The notes beneath the pieces are model-generated. The model was not told the origin of the DNA. It searched no databases and saw nothing but the letters and a program-made list of their open reading frames with translations. From positions 116,224 through 180,223 of the forward strand of contig NCBV01000012.1 in NCBI GenBank assembly GCA_002279355.1: 64,000 nucleotides of DNA. Reading direction: 5' to 3'. This document shows positions 17,846 to 26,477 of this stretch, in pieces. This DNA comes from Acidiphilium sp. 37-60-79 (lineage in GTDB: Bacteria > Pseudomonadota > Alphaproteobacteria > Acetobacterales > Acetobacteraceae). A program made the translations under genes and the position numbers. Position 1 is the stretch's first letter. Every line of letters begins with the position of its first letter.

Positions 17846-17859
17846 GGGCTACCTTGTCA

Positions 17860-17907
17860 GGGTGAACTTGGGTTGGGGTGAATTTGGGTTAGGGTGAATT
17901 TGGTTTG
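17860..17907. repeat. Three 16-bp repeats in the lexA leader
   Basis: Units starting GGGTGAA at 17860, 17876 and 17892 (GGGTGAATTTGGGTTA in the middle copy) are nearly identical. They lie between the lexA start and the likely operator, so they fall in the 5' untranslated region. They do not match the GTTC-N7-GTTC SOS consensus. Confidence 0.75.
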
Positions 17908-17934
17908 AGTGGATTTTGTATCGCCGATAAACCA

Positions 17935-17949
17935 GAACAAAAGGATAAC
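17935..17949 (-). promoter_or_regulatory. Candidate SOS box (LexA operator)
   Basis: GAAC-N7-TAAC on the plus strand, i.e. GTTA-N7-GTTC in lexA orientation, is one base from the alphaproteobacterial consensus GTTC-N7-GTTC. It lies 90 bp upstream of lexA. A second GTTC occurs at 17953. Confidence 0.5.
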
Positions 17950-18013
17950 GATGTTCTAGATATGTTTTCCGTGTCGCGTCAAATAGTTTCGAATGGCGCG
18001 GCGGCGAGAAAGA

Positions 18014-18961
18014 TCAATCGGCGGAGGTGAGGCGGAATTCGATGCGGCGATTTTGCGCCATCGCGGTGGCTGAATTGCCTTGGGCAATCGGATGATTGGC
18101 GCCGAAACCAGCGGCAATGACCCGGTTTTTCGGCACGCCATCGTGAACCAGCACATGCAGCACGGCGAGGGCGCGGGCGGTCGAGAGGTCGAAATTATCT
18201 TTGTAGGGACCGCTGGTGATCGCTGCCTGATCGGCAAAACCATCGACGCTGAGGGCCCAATGCAGGCCGGGCGGGATTTTTTTGGCGATATCGTTAATCG
18301 CTTTGGCGACGAGGGCGATTTTTTTCTGCCCCTCTGGCGAGAGCTCGGCGGAATCGGAGGGAAACAGCACGGCGCTTTCAAACACGAAGCGATCGCCGAC
18401 GATTTTGATGTCCTGTTGGCCCGCGAGGGCTTGGCGCAACTCGCCAAAGAAGTCGCTGCGATATTGCTGGAGTTTTTGCACTTGCCGGGCGAGGGCGGCG
18501 TTGAGCTGTTTGCCGAGATTGACGATTTGCACGTGCTGGGCTTGGTCTTTTTTGGCCGAGGCATCGAGGGCAGCGGCGAGGCCATCAAGTTGCAGACGCA
18601 GGGCGGCGATTTGCTCATCAAGATTGGTGACTTGACTCAATTCGGTGGCGTTGAGCTGTTCCTGACCTGCCACTTGCGCGCGTGCGCTGGCGAGGCTGGC
18701 TTGCAGGCCGGTTAATTTGGTCTCCAAAGCGGCGTTTTTGGTTTGTTCGAGTGAGAGGATATTGGCGAGTTGCGAAACATCGCCGCGCAGCGAATTGATG
18801 GTCTTGTTGCTGCCGGACAGGGCGGCGGAGAGAAACGCTTCGGCGAGTACGAAGACCAGCAAGACAAAAATGGTCACCATCAGCAGGGTGGACAGCGCAT
18901 CCACATAGCCGGGCCAGATTTCGAGGCCGTTGCCGCCGCGCCGGCGTGAAAGGAGGGACAT
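18014..18961 (-). CDS. MotB-like/OmpA-domain peptidoglycan-binding protein
   Basis: 315 residues. A short basic start, one membrane helix preceded by an acidic residue in MotB style (GYVDALSTLLMVTIFVLLVF, Asp21), a coiled coil of about 120 residues rich in Leu/Gln/Ala, and a C-terminal OmpA domain ending FGANHPIAQGNSATAMAQNRRIEFRL. This is the layout of a stator B subunit that conducts ions with a MotA/ExbB partner and anchors to peptidoglycan. The partner is the next gene upstream, 1 bp away. No flagellar genes are near. The cargo or process driven is unknown. Confidence 0.8.
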   Translation of the reverse strand: MSLLSRRRGGNGLEIWPGYVDALSTLLMVTIFVLLVFVLAEAFLSAALSGSNKTINSLRGDVSQLANILSLEQTKNAALETKLTGLQASLASARAQVAGQEQLNATELSQVTNLDEQIAALRLQLDGLAAALDASAKKDQAQHVQIVNLGKQLNAALARQVQKLQQYRSDFFGELRQALAGQQDIKIVGDRFVFESAVLFPSDSAELSPEGQKKIALVAKAINDIAKKIPPGLHWALSVDGFADQAAITSGPYKDNFDLSTARALAVLHVLVHDGVPKNRVIAAGFGANHPIAQGNSATAMAQNRRIEFRLTSAD

Positions 18962-18962
18962 G

Positions 18963-20108
18963 TCAGCGCGCTTCGTCGAACCGGGCGGCGATGGTGCGGG
19001 TGAGGATTTTCAAATCCTGCCGCAAATCGCTGAGGCTTTGGGTGCGGCCTTGCTCACTTTCGGTGATCAGGCGAGCAAGCAGCAATTCGATATTGCGCAA
19101 ATGGGCATTGGCGATTTCGTCATCCGGGCCGGTATTCGCGCGCGGCGCGCTGGCTTGTTCGGCCAGTTTGGTAAGGATTTGCTGGCTTTCACCGATTTTG
19201 AGCATGATCCGGTGGGAATTATGGATTGCATCGGTCAGGGTGGTGATGCGTTCGGTGAGGGTTTGGGTGCTTTGCGCGGTGACGGCGCGGGCTTCCTCGC
19301 CACGCGTCATCACCCGTTGCAGGGCTTCGAGATTTTCCGCACTTTGTTCGAGCAATGCCTGGACATAAGCGGGCATCGAGCCCTCGCCCTCGGCGCCGAG
19401 CACGCCGGAGGACACACGGGTGAGGCCGGCGAGCCATTCTTCCAGATCATTGAAAAACCGGCTCATCGCCTGGCCGGCGGTGAGATCGAGAAAGCCCAGG
19501 ATCAGCGCGCCGGAGAGGCCGAAGAGCGAGGAGGAAAACGCCGTGCCCATGCCTTCGAGCGGACCGGCGAGACCGGCTTTGAGCTGGGTGAACATGGCGT
19601 TCACATCGCCGCCGGTGAGGCTCATGCCCTGGATCACGGCGGCGACCGCATGGACGGTTTTCAGCAGGCCCCAGAACGTGCCGAGCAGGCCCAGAAAAAT
19701 CATCACACCGGTCACATAGCGCGAGGTTTCGCGGCTTTCATCGAGTCGGCTGGCGATCCCATCGAGCATGGTGCGCATACCCTGCACCGATAGCGAGACG
19801 CGGCCGGGATGATCGCCGCGCACGCCGAGCATGCGCGCCATCGGGAGCAGGAGTTTGGGCTTGTTGGCCTGTTCAATCGAGGCGCGCGAGCGCTGATAAT
19901 GTTCGACCCAATCGACTTCGGGGGACAGGCGCAACACTTGGCGGAGGTTCCAGCCAACACCGAAAATTTCGACCAGCACGATGACGGTGTTGATCACCGG
20001 ATTGGCGAGATAGAATTTTGAGAGGGTCGGCGCGAGCAAGGCAGCGAGGCCGTAGACCAGGACCAGAAAAATGATCATGCGGATCAGATAGGCGGTGGGG
20101 CGGGTCAT
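18963..20108 (-). CDS. MotA/ExbB-like inner-membrane protein
   Basis: 381 residues. Two hydrophobic segments near the start (IRMIIFLVLVYGLAALLAP; INTVIVLVEIFGVGWNL), a cytoplasmic stretch, then the MotA/TolQ/ExbB core with YVTGVMIFLGLLGTFWGLL and GPLEGMGTAFSSSLFGLSGALILGFLDL. The C-terminal about 150 residues are charged and helical. It should form the pentameric ion channel partner of the OmpA-domain protein encoded 1 bp downstream. A Zorya ZorA identity was considered and rejected, since no ZorC/D/E is nearby. Confidence 0.82.
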   Translation of the reverse strand: MTRPTAYLIRMIIFLVLVYGLAALLAPTLSKFYLANPVINTVIVLVEIFGVGWNLRQVLRLSPEVDWVEHYQRSRASIEQANKPKLLLPMARMLGVRGDHPGRVSLSVQGMRTMLDGIASRLDESRETSRYVTGVMIFLGLLGTFWGLLKTVHAVAAVIQGMSLTGGDVNAMFTQLKAGLAGPLEGMGTAFSSSLFGLSGALILGFLDLTAGQAMSRFFNDLEEWLAGLTRVSSGVLGAEGEGSMPAYVQALLEQSAENLEALQRVMTRGEEARAVTAQSTQTLTERITTLTDAIHNSHRIMLKIGESQQILTKLAEQASAPRANTGPDDEIANAHLRNIELLLARLITESEQGRTQSLSDLRQDLKILTRTIAARFDEAR

Positions 20109-20117
20109 GCGTTGGGC

Positions 20118-20735
20118 CTATGGGGTTAGGGTCAAGATCGCACGTTGGTCGGTGGCGGGGCTGCCGGGGCGCAAAATTTGGCTTTGCACGATGATGCGCG
20201 TCAGGGGAACACCGGCTTTGATTAAGCTGTCGCGAACGGCGTGGCCACGGGCGAAGGCGAGGCGGTAGGCATGGCCCGGATGTTGCGCGGTGCCAATGGC
20301 GGTGGCGGCGATGGTGATGCGCCGGGTTGCGGCGGTTTTTTGCCCGGCAAATTGGCGGATTTTCGCGATGTTAGCGGCGCTGAGGGTTGCGCTGTGGCTG
20401 GGGAAATTGAGCGCGAGCGGCGGCACGGGCGCAAGCCCGGGCGCAGGGGTGGGCGAGCGGGTTGGGTCGGGCGCACGGGTCGGCGCGGGAGCGGGCGGCA
20501 AGGGGAGGGCGATCGGATGGCGGAGCGGATGCGTCATCGGCTGATGGGGCGGCGGCGCTGGATGATGCGCGACCGGAGGTTGCGGCGTTGGCGGCAGCGC
20601 GGGTGGCGCCGCTTTGGGGGAAGCGAGCTGTTGCAGTGCGTTTTGATTGACGCTCACGCTGGGCCCGGCGCCAAAAGCCGGGCTGAACCATGCAAGGCTG
20701 GCGAGCAAGAGCGAACAACGATGGCGCATGATCAT
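20118..20735 (-). CDS. Secreted proline-rich OmpA-like protein
   Basis: About 205 residues from ATG 20735 (ATG 20729 is an alternative). A signal peptide (SLLLASLAWFSPAFGAG) precedes an Ala/Pro/His-rich linker of about 90 residues and a C-terminal domain with OmpA-like pattern (LNFPSHSATLSAANIAKIRQFA, AYRLAFARGHAVRDSLIKAGVP). The peptidoglycan-binding residues are only partly conserved. It lies 9 bp upstream of the MotA/ExbB-like gene and likely forms a three-gene envelope unit with the two genes downstream. Function not known. Confidence 0.65.
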   Translation of the reverse strand: MIMRHRCSLLLASLAWFSPAFGAGPSVSVNQNALQQLASPKAAPPALPPTPQPPVAHHPAPPPHQPMTHPLRHPIALPLPPAPAPTRAPDPTRSPTPAPGLAPVPPLALNFPSHSATLSAANIAKIRQFAGQKTAATRRITIAATAIGTAQHPGHAYRLAFARGHAVRDSLIKAGVPLTRIIVQSQILRPGSPATDQRAILTLTP

Positions 20736-20766
20736 GGGCTGTTTTAGCCCAGATCGGCACCGATGC

Positions 20767-21597
20767 TCAATCGGCGGGATTGGTGTCGCGCGCCGCCTCG
20801 ACCATTTCGCGCAGGCGGGCGTGAAAATGCGGGTTCGCCGCGACGATGTCACCCTCGATATGCTCATGGCCTGCCGGGTCCGTCACGAAGCCGCCCGCCT
20901 CGCGCACCAGCAACTCGCCCGCCGCGACATCCCATTTATTGATCCCGAGTTCCCAATAGCCATCATAGCGGCCAGCCGCCGTCCAAGCGAGATCGAGTGC
21001 TGCGGCGCCGAAGCGGCGCACACCGGCCACTTCGGGCATCATCGCGCCGAGCACCCGGGCAAAGGCCAAGCGGTTGCGCGGCGCGGTGCGGGCAAAGGGA
21101 ATGCCGGTCGCGAACAAGCCGGTGGACCAGTCCCGCCGGGCGGAGACGCGCAGGCGCTTATCGTTCAAATAGGCACCAACGCCTTTTTCTGCCCAATAGA
21201 ACTCATCGAGCGCCGGTGCATAAACCAACCCCGCGACAATTTCGCTCTGGCCTTCCGGCAGGCGCTTTTCCAGCGCGATTGAGATCGCCCAGTTGGGGAT
21301 CGCGTGCAGGAAATTGGTGGTGCCGTCGAGCGGATCGACAATCCAACGCCACGCCCAGTTGGCCGAGCCGGAGACGCCACTTTCCTCCATCAGAAAGCCA
21401 TAGCCGGGCCGTGCGCGATCCAGATCCTCGCGGATGCTTTGCTCGGCGCGTAAATCGGCCTGGCTGACGAAATCGGACGGTCCTTTGATCGAGACCTGCA
21501 AATGTTCGACTTCGTTGAAGTCACGGATCAGCCGCTTCGCCGCTTTTTGGGCGGCGGCGACCATGATGGTCATATGGGCAGAGCGGCGTGGGACCAT
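20767..21597 (-). CDS. suhB: Inositol-1-monophosphatase family protein
   Basis: 276 residues. Metal-binding motifs of the family: EES in GFLMEESGV, WIVDPLDGTTNFLHAIP and INKWDVAAGELLVREAGG. It dephosphorylates inositol phosphates or related sugar phosphates; SuhB also has an rRNA-maturation role in E. coli. ATG 21597 was chosen because it gives a normal N terminus (ending AAAQKAAKRLIRDF) 7 bp after the efp stop; the frame to 21672 runs through efp. Confidence 0.9.
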   Translation of the reverse strand: MVPRRSAHMTIMVAAAQKAAKRLIRDFNEVEHLQVSIKGPSDFVSQADLRAEQSIREDLDRARPGYGFLMEESGVSGSANWAWRWIVDPLDGTTNFLHAIPNWAISIALEKRLPEGQSEIVAGLVYAPALDEFYWAEKGVGAYLNDKRLRVSARRDWSTGLFATGIPFARTAPRNRLAFARVLGAMMPEVAGVRRFGAAALDLAWTAAGRYDGYWELGINKWDVAAGELLVREAGGFVTDPAGHEHIEGDIVAANPHFHARLREMVEAARDTNPAD

Positions 21598-21604
21598 GGG
21601 TGAA

Positions 21605-22171
21605 TTAGCCTTTGGCGCGTTCGACGTAGCTCGCGTCTTCGGTGCGGACCACGACACGTTCGCCCGCTTCAACGAAGGGCGGCACCATGGTTTTCACGCC
21701 ATTGGAGAGTTTCGCGGGCTTGTAGGAGGAGGAGGCGGTTTGGCCTTTGACCACCGGATCGGCCTCGACGATTTCGAGGGTGACGGTTGCGGGCAGGTGA
21801 ATCCCCACCGCCTCGCCTTCGACCAGATCGACGATCACGGGCATGTTGTCTTGCAGGAACGGCGCCAGATCGCCGAGCAGATCAGATGGCACCATGAATT
21901 GCTCGAAGCTCTCGGCTTCCATCAGCACCAGATTATCGCCATCGGTGTAGCTATAGATGTAGTCTTTATTGTCGGTCATCAGCCGCTCGACCGTATCGGC
22001 GGTGCGCCACCGCTCGTTGGTCTTATTGCCGGTTTTCAGGTCGCGCATTTCCACCTGGATGAAGGCGCCGCCTTTGCCAGGGGTGATGATTTGTTGCTTG
22101 AGCACGGTCCAACGGCGGCCGTCATGCTCGATGACTTGCCCGGCGCGGATCAAATTCGCCTGCTGTTTCAT
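21605..22171 (-). CDS. efp: Elongation factor P
   Basis: 188 residues, the usual length, with the three-domain EF-P sequence: MKQQANLIRAGQVIEHDGRR, the modification loop IITPGKGGAFIQVEMRDLKTG, VERLMTDNKDYIYSYTDGD and LEIVEADPVVKGQTASSSYKPA. EF-P relieves ribosome stalling at polyproline, which fits a genome with very proline-rich proteins such as the one at 6820. The loop residue is Lys, so a lysylation-type modification is possible, but epmA/epmB are not in the window. The Met at 22183 is an alternative start. Confidence 0.95.
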   Translation of the reverse strand: MKQQANLIRAGQVIEHDGRRWTVLKQQIITPGKGGAFIQVEMRDLKTGNKTNERWRTADTVERLMTDNKDYIYSYTDGDNLVLMEAESFEQFMVPSDLLGDLAPFLQDNMPVIVDLVEGEAVGIHLPATVTLEIVEADPVVKGQTASSSYKPAKLSNGVKTMVPPFVEAGERVVVRTEDASYVERAKG

Positions 22172-22245
22172 GAAAGGTACCATCCAGATTGGCGTTGAGA
22201 TGGCGCGGCATAGACCCTGGATCGCGTCTCGGCAAGGCTCGCAGG

Positions 22246-22344
22246 CCCGTGCGCGCTAGCGGCGCGCGCCAAGATGTGCCCGTGCGCGCTGGCGGCGCGC
22301 GCCAAGATGTGCCCGTGCGCGCTGGCGGCGCGCCCTAAGATGTG
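22246..22344. repeat. Three 33-bp GC-rich tandem repeats
   Basis: Units starting CCCGTGCGCGCT at 22246, 22279 and 22312 are nearly identical (one base differs in unit 1, a few in unit 3), each ending AAGATGTG. They fill the gap between divergent efp and ccmC. Each contains GCGCGC stretches that can form hairpins. No gene is seen in 22184-22423 beyond this. Confidence 0.9.
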
Positions 22345-22423
22345 ATTGAATTGCGGGACAATTGGATCAGGATTGGAATCGCGAGGGCTGGTAAAACCAC
22401 ATATTCCGATTAGACTATGAGCG

Positions 22424-23251
22424 ATGGAAACGCCGATGACACAGGACTATCCGAACGAAGCACCGTTGAGCGGGATGGGTGAACCACCGCTGGAGATTGT
22501 ACGGTCGAAATCTGGCGCATGGCTGCATCAATTCGCCAATCCGGGGCGGTTTCAACGATTCGTCCAGCCGATCATCCCTTGGCTGAGCGGCGTTGCACTG
22601 GTTTTGACGGTGGTGGGACTGGTCTGGGGGTTTTATTTTGCCCCGCCCGATTGGCAGCAAGGTGTTACGGCACGGATTATGGATGTGCATGTGCCGGCGG
22701 CTTGGGTGGCGATGAATGGCTATGCGGCCTTGGCTATTTGCTCGCTGCTGTCGATCGTGTGGCGCCATCCGTTGGCCGATATCGCGGCGCGTGAGATTGG
22801 GCCGGTCGGGGCGGGATTCACGGCTTTATGCCTGATTACCGGCTCGCTCTGGGGGCGGCCTGATTGGGGCACTTATTGGGTGTGGGATGCGCGGCTGACC
22901 TCGGTGTTGATTTTGCTATTTTTATATCTGGGGCATATCGCGCTGCTGCGGGCGTTTGATAATCCCCAGCATGGCTATCGGGCGGCGGCGATTTTGGGGT
23001 TGGTTGGGGCGATTAACCTGCCGATCATCGTGTTTTCGGTCTATTGGTGGAATTCGCTGCATCAGGGTAATTCAATCTCACTGACCGGGCCGTCGAAAAT
23101 CTATATCACCATGTTGTTGCCGCTGCTGGTCTGCACGGTGGCGTTTTATCTCGCGTTTTTGGCGATGGTGCTGGCGCGGATTTCGAGTTTCATCATGGAA
23201 ACCAAGGCGCGCAGCCTGTTACTGGCGGCGGCGGAGGGCGGGCGATCATGA
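22424..23251 (+). CDS. ccmC: Heme exporter/handling protein CcmC
   Basis: 275 residues with six membrane helices and the tryptophan-rich heme-handling motif WGRPDWGTYWVWDARLTS, flanked by the conserved His residues (MDVHVPAAW; HQGNSISLTG). CcmC loads heme onto CcmE in the periplasm during cytochrome c maturation (system I). The N terminus is longer than in E. coli; ATG 22436 is an alternative. First gene of a seven-gene ccm run joined by ATGA overlaps; ccmA and ccmB are not upstream. Confidence 0.95.
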   Translation: METPMTQDYPNEAPLSGMGEPPLEIVRSKSGAWLHQFANPGRFQRFVQPIIPWLSGVALVLTVVGLVWGFYFAPPDWQQGVTARIMDVHVPAAWVAMNGYAALAICSLLSIVWRHPLADIAAREIGPVGAGFTALCLITGSLWGRPDWGTYWVWDARLTSVLILLFLYLGHIALLRAFDNPQHGYRAAAILGLVGAINLPIIVFSVYWWNSLHQGNSISLTGPSKIYITMLLPLLVCTVAFYLAFLAMVLARISSFIMETKARSLLLAAAEGGRS

Positions 23252-23400
23252 TCAAGGATGTGATGCCGTTTGTCGAAGCGGCGTATGGCGCGGCGGTGCT
23301 GATTTTGGGGTTTTTGGGGGTTGGTGCGTTTCTGCGCTACCGTGCGGCGCGCAAGCGTTTGGCGCAGGTCGAAGCGCAATATGGGCGGGTGCGGTCATGA
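23248..23400 (+). CDS. ccmD: CcmD, small heme-maturation membrane protein
   Basis: 50 residues. The start overlaps the ccmC stop (ATGA) and the stop overlaps ccmE (ATGA). The sequence has one membrane helix (AAVLILGFLGVGAFL) and a basic cytoplasmic tail (RYRAARKRLAQVEAQYG), the CcmD pattern. CcmD helps release holo-CcmE from CcmABC. Confidence 0.9.
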   Translation: MIKDVMPFVEAAYGAAVLILGFLGVGAFLRYRAARKRLAQVEAQYGRVRS

Positions 23401-23915
23401 TGACGCGAAAAGCTCGGCGGTTATGGATTGTGGTGGTGTGTGGGATTTTTGCGTCCACCGCGACGGCGTTGATGCTGGTCGCGTTCCGCTCCAGCCTGTC
23501 ATATTTTTTATCGCCGCAGGAAGTGCTGGTGAAGCATCCGCGTCCGGGTGAAATGTTTCGCCTCGGCGGGGTGGTGCAGGTTGGCACGGTGGTGATGTCG
23601 CATCGCGATGGCAAACCCTTCACCCGGTTTCGGATTACCGATGGACAGGCCTCGATCCCGGTGGTGTTTACCGGGATTTTGCCGGATTTGTTCCGCCAAG
23701 GGCAGGGGGTGGTGACCATTGGCAGCATGGCCCGCCAGGGCGGGGTGTTTCGTGCTGATACGGTGCTGGCCAAGCACGGGGCGAGCTATATGCCGGCGGA
23801 TGTTGAGCAGGCGTTGCGCGCCTCGGGCAAATGGAACCCGAAATTTGGTCCCGCACCCAACGCCGCAACGTGGGACAACAAAACGCCGCAGCAAATTGCC
23901 GCGGCGAAAGGATAA
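23397..23915 (+). CDS. ccmE: Heme chaperone CcmE
   Basis: 172 residues: an N-terminal anchor helix (RRLWIVVVCGIFASTATALML), an OB-fold domain (FRLGGVVQVGTVV, FRITDGQASIPVVFTGILPDLF, VLAKHGASYMP) with the heme-binding His in KHGASYMP and the Tyr four residues later. It carries heme in the periplasm from CcmC to CcmF/H. The start overlaps ccmD. Confidence 0.95.
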   Translation: MMTRKARRLWIVVVCGIFASTATALMLVAFRSSLSYFLSPQEVLVKHPRPGEMFRLGGVVQVGTVVMSHRDGKPFTRFRITDGQASIPVVFTGILPDLFRQGQGVVTIGSMARQGGVFRADTVLAKHGASYMPADVEQALRASGKWNPKFGPAPNAATWDNKTPQQIAAAKG

Positions 23916-23921
23916 GCCAGT

Positions 23922-25904
23922 ATGATTCCGACATGGGGCCATTTCGCGCTGGCTTTGGGTTTCGCGATTGCGGTGGCGCAAGCGATGATCGGGCTGTTCG
24001 GGCCGAATTTGCGCAATCCGGCGGTGCTGCGTGCGGCACCCGCTTTGGCGATTGGGCAATTTGTCATGCTGGCGGCGAGTTTTGCCGCTTTGGTGTGGGC
24101 GGGGGTGGTGTCTGACTATACGGTGAAAAATGTCGCGCAATTTTCCTCCAGCACCACGCCGCTGCTGTATCGGATCACCGGAACCTGGGGCAATCACGCG
24201 GGCTCGATGCTGCTTTGGTGCTTGATTCTGGCGCTGTGCGGTGGCGTGGTTGGGGTGTTTGGCCGTTCCATTCCGACCAGTTTGCGCGCCCGGGTGTTGG
24301 GGGTGTTGGGGCTGGTGTCGGCTGGGTTTTTGCTGTTCACCTTGACTGTGTCGGACCCGTTCGTGCGGCTTTGGCCGCCGCCATTGCATGGGGCGGGCGT
24401 TAATCCGATTTTGCAGGACCCTGGCCTCGCGGTGCATCCGCCGATTCTCTACACCGGCTATGTCGGGTTTTCGATTGCGTTCGCTTTTGCCGTTGCCGCC
24501 CTGATCGAGGGGCGGGTGGATGCGGCTTGGGGGCGCTGGGTGCGGCCTTGGACCATTGTGTCCTGGTGCTTTCTGACCGCGGGAATTTGTTTTGGCTCGC
24601 TGTGGTCCTATTACACGCTGGGATGGGGTGGGTTTTGGTTTTGGGACCCGGTGGAGAACGTTGCACTCCTGCCCTGGCTGACCGGGACCGCGTTGATCCA
24701 TTCAGCGATTGTGGTGGAAAAGCGCGAGGCGTTGAAAACCTGGTCGGTGCTGCTGGCGATTGCCACATTTTCGCTCAGCCTGTCCGGCACCTTCCTGGTG
24801 CGATCGGGGCTGCTGAATTCGGTGCATGCATTTGCCGTGTCGCCCAATCAGGGTTTGTTCATTCTGGTGCTGTTGGCGCTCACCGTCGGCGGGTCGTTGC
24901 TGCTATTTGCCATCCGGGCGCCGGTGCTCGCGGCATCGGGAATGTTTGCGCCGGTCTCGCGTGAGGGCGCATTGATTTTGAACAATGTGTTTTTATGCAT
25001 GATCGCGGCCGTGGTGTTTACCGGCACGATGTATCCGCCCTTTGTCGATTTGTTGTTTGGCTTGCAGCTGTCGGTGGGGGCACCGTTTTACGATCAGGCG
25101 GCGCTGCCGTTGGTGGCGCCGTTGATCTTGGCGATGGCGGTGGGGCCGTTGCTGGCTTGGAAGCGGGCGGCGATCATGCCGGCTTTAATGAAACTTTGGG
25201 CCGTTGGCTTGATGTCGTTGCTGGTACTGGCGGTGGTTTTGCTCCGGGGCCACGCTATTGCCGCCCTCGCTCTGGCCGGCGGGGTTTGGGTGGTGCTTGG
25301 TGCGCTGGTGGATTTGGGCGAGCGAGTGCGGCTGTTTCGGGTGCCGTTGCGCCAATCATTCTCGCGTCTGTTCAGCGTGCCGCGCGCGGCCTATGGCGCG
25401 ATGATGGGGCATTTGGGCTTTGGGGTGACGGTGCTGGGGATCGCCGGAATGGCGACGCAGGTGCATGTGATTACCGTGCTGCATCCGGGGCAGGGGGTTA
25501 ATCTGGCAGGCTATCGCTGGACCTTGGAGCGGGTGCAGGACGCGCCGGGCACGCCAGCCTATGCGGCCCGGCAAGCGGTGATCGATGTGACGCGCGGTGG
25601 CAAGCATGTGATGACGATGTTGCCCGAGCGGCGGTTTTTCACGGCTCAGCACACCACCACCGAACATGCCGCGATTCGCACCAATATGCTGTGGGATATG
25701 TTCGCGACCTTTGCGGGCGAGGATAAAAGCGGTGGTGCGGAGTTTCGGTTCAATGTGCATCCGCTGGCGCCGGAGATTTGGCTGGGCGGGCTGATCATGG
25801 CGCTGGGGGGCGGGATTTCGCTCACCGATCGGCGGTTCAGGATTGGTGCGCCATCGCGCAAACGTACGCCGGTGCCAAAACCGGCAGGCACCGAGACGGC
25901 TTGA
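23922..25904 (+). CDS. ccmF: Cytochrome c heme lyase subunit CcmF
   Basis: 660 residues, about fifteen membrane helices. WGNHAGSMLLW and LGWGGFWFWDPVENVALLPWLTGTALIHS (positions near 75 and 232) are the CcmF Trp-rich motifs. Together with CcmH/I it transfers heme from CcmE to the CxxCH site of apocytochrome. It lies 6 bp after ccmE. Confidence 0.96.
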   Translation: MIPTWGHFALALGFAIAVAQAMIGLFGPNLRNPAVLRAAPALAIGQFVMLAASFAALVWAGVVSDYTVKNVAQFSSSTTPLLYRITGTWGNHAGSMLLWCLILALCGGVVGVFGRSIPTSLRARVLGVLGLVSAGFLLFTLTVSDPFVRLWPPPLHGAGVNPILQDPGLAVHPPILYTGYVGFSIAFAFAVAALIEGRVDAAWGRWVRPWTIVSWCFLTAGICFGSLWSYYTLGWGGFWFWDPVENVALLPWLTGTALIHSAIVVEKREALKTWSVLLAIATFSLSLSGTFLVRSGLLNSVHAFAVSPNQGLFILVLLALTVGGSLLLFAIRAPVLAASGMFAPVSREGALILNNVFLCMIAAVVFTGTMYPPFVDLLFGLQLSVGAPFYDQAALPLVAPLILAMAVGPLLAWKRAAIMPALMKLWAVGLMSLLVLAVVLLRGHAIAALALAGGVWVVLGALVDLGERVRLFRVPLRQSFSRLFSVPRAAYGAMMGHLGFGVTVLGIAGMATQVHVITVLHPGQGVNLAGYRWTLERVQDAPGTPAYAARQAVIDVTRGGKHVMTMLPERRFFTAQHTTTEHAAIRTNMLWDMFATFAGEDKSGGAEFRFNVHPLAPEIWLGGLIMALGGGISLTDRRFRIGAPSRKRTPVPKPAGTETA

Positions 25905-25913
25905 GGGTATCGG

Positions 25914-26477
25914 ATGGATCGGTCTCTGTTATCCCGGCGCTTGCTGCTGGCGGCGCCGCTGGGCCTTGCGGTGGCGGGCGGTGTTGGGGCCTATGCGCTG
26001 ATCGAGCGGGCCAAGCGCGGCACGTATAATCCGCAGGATTTCAATAATCCACTGGTTGGCCATCGGGTTCCTCATTTTGCCTTGAGCGGTCTGCCGGGCC
26101 AGCAAGGCTTTGATCGGGATGCGTTGGTCGCGATGCGGCGGCCCGTGCTGGTTAATTTTTTTGCCTCTTGGTGCGTGCCGTGCGTGCAGGAATCGCCGTT
26201 TTTGGATCGGTTGGCGAAGGCGGGACTGGATATTTGGGGCGTCGCCTACCAGGACAAGCCGGAAGCCACGGCGCTTTACTTGGCTGAGCATGGCAACCCC
26301 TATCGGCGTCTGGCGATGGACCCGACCGGGCGGACCGCGATTAATTGGGGTTTGTATGGCGTGCCGGAGAGTTTTTTGATCGCGCCGGGCGGGTTGGTGC
26401 GCTGGCATGTGGCGTCGCCGTTGTTTCCCGACGTGATTGAAACTCAATTGGAGCCCGCCTTGCGGAAAATCACATGA
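25914..26477 (+). CDS. ccmG: Thiol:disulfide reductase CcmG (DsbE)
   Basis: 187 residues. A signal anchor (LLLAAPLGLAVAGGVGAYALI) is followed by a thioredoxin fold with active site FFASWCVPCVQESPFLDRL and cis-Pro region GVPESFLIAPGG. It keeps apocytochrome Cys residues reduced in the periplasm. The ATGA overlap with ccmH shows coupling. Confidence 0.95.
   Translation: MDRSLLSRRLLLAAPLGLAVAGGVGAYALIERAKRGTYNPQDFNNPLVGHRVPHFALSGLPGQQGFDRDALVAMRRPVLVNFFASWCVPCVQESPFLDRLAKAGLDIWGVAYQDKPEATALYLAEHGNPYRRLAMDPTGRTAINWGLYGVPESFLIAPGGLVRWHVASPLFPDVIETQLEPALRKIT

Noticed and set aside
18014..20108. Zorya anti-phage system (ZorA/ZorB-like pair)
   Set aside because: The pair has the right fold types, but no ZorC, ZorD or ZorE and no helicase or nuclease gene is adjacent; neighbours are lexA, suhB and efp. 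A housekeeping envelope role fits better.
22246..22344. CRISPR array
   Set aside because: Units are directly adjacent with no spacers. The same holds for the arrays at 14283, 17860 and 50495.
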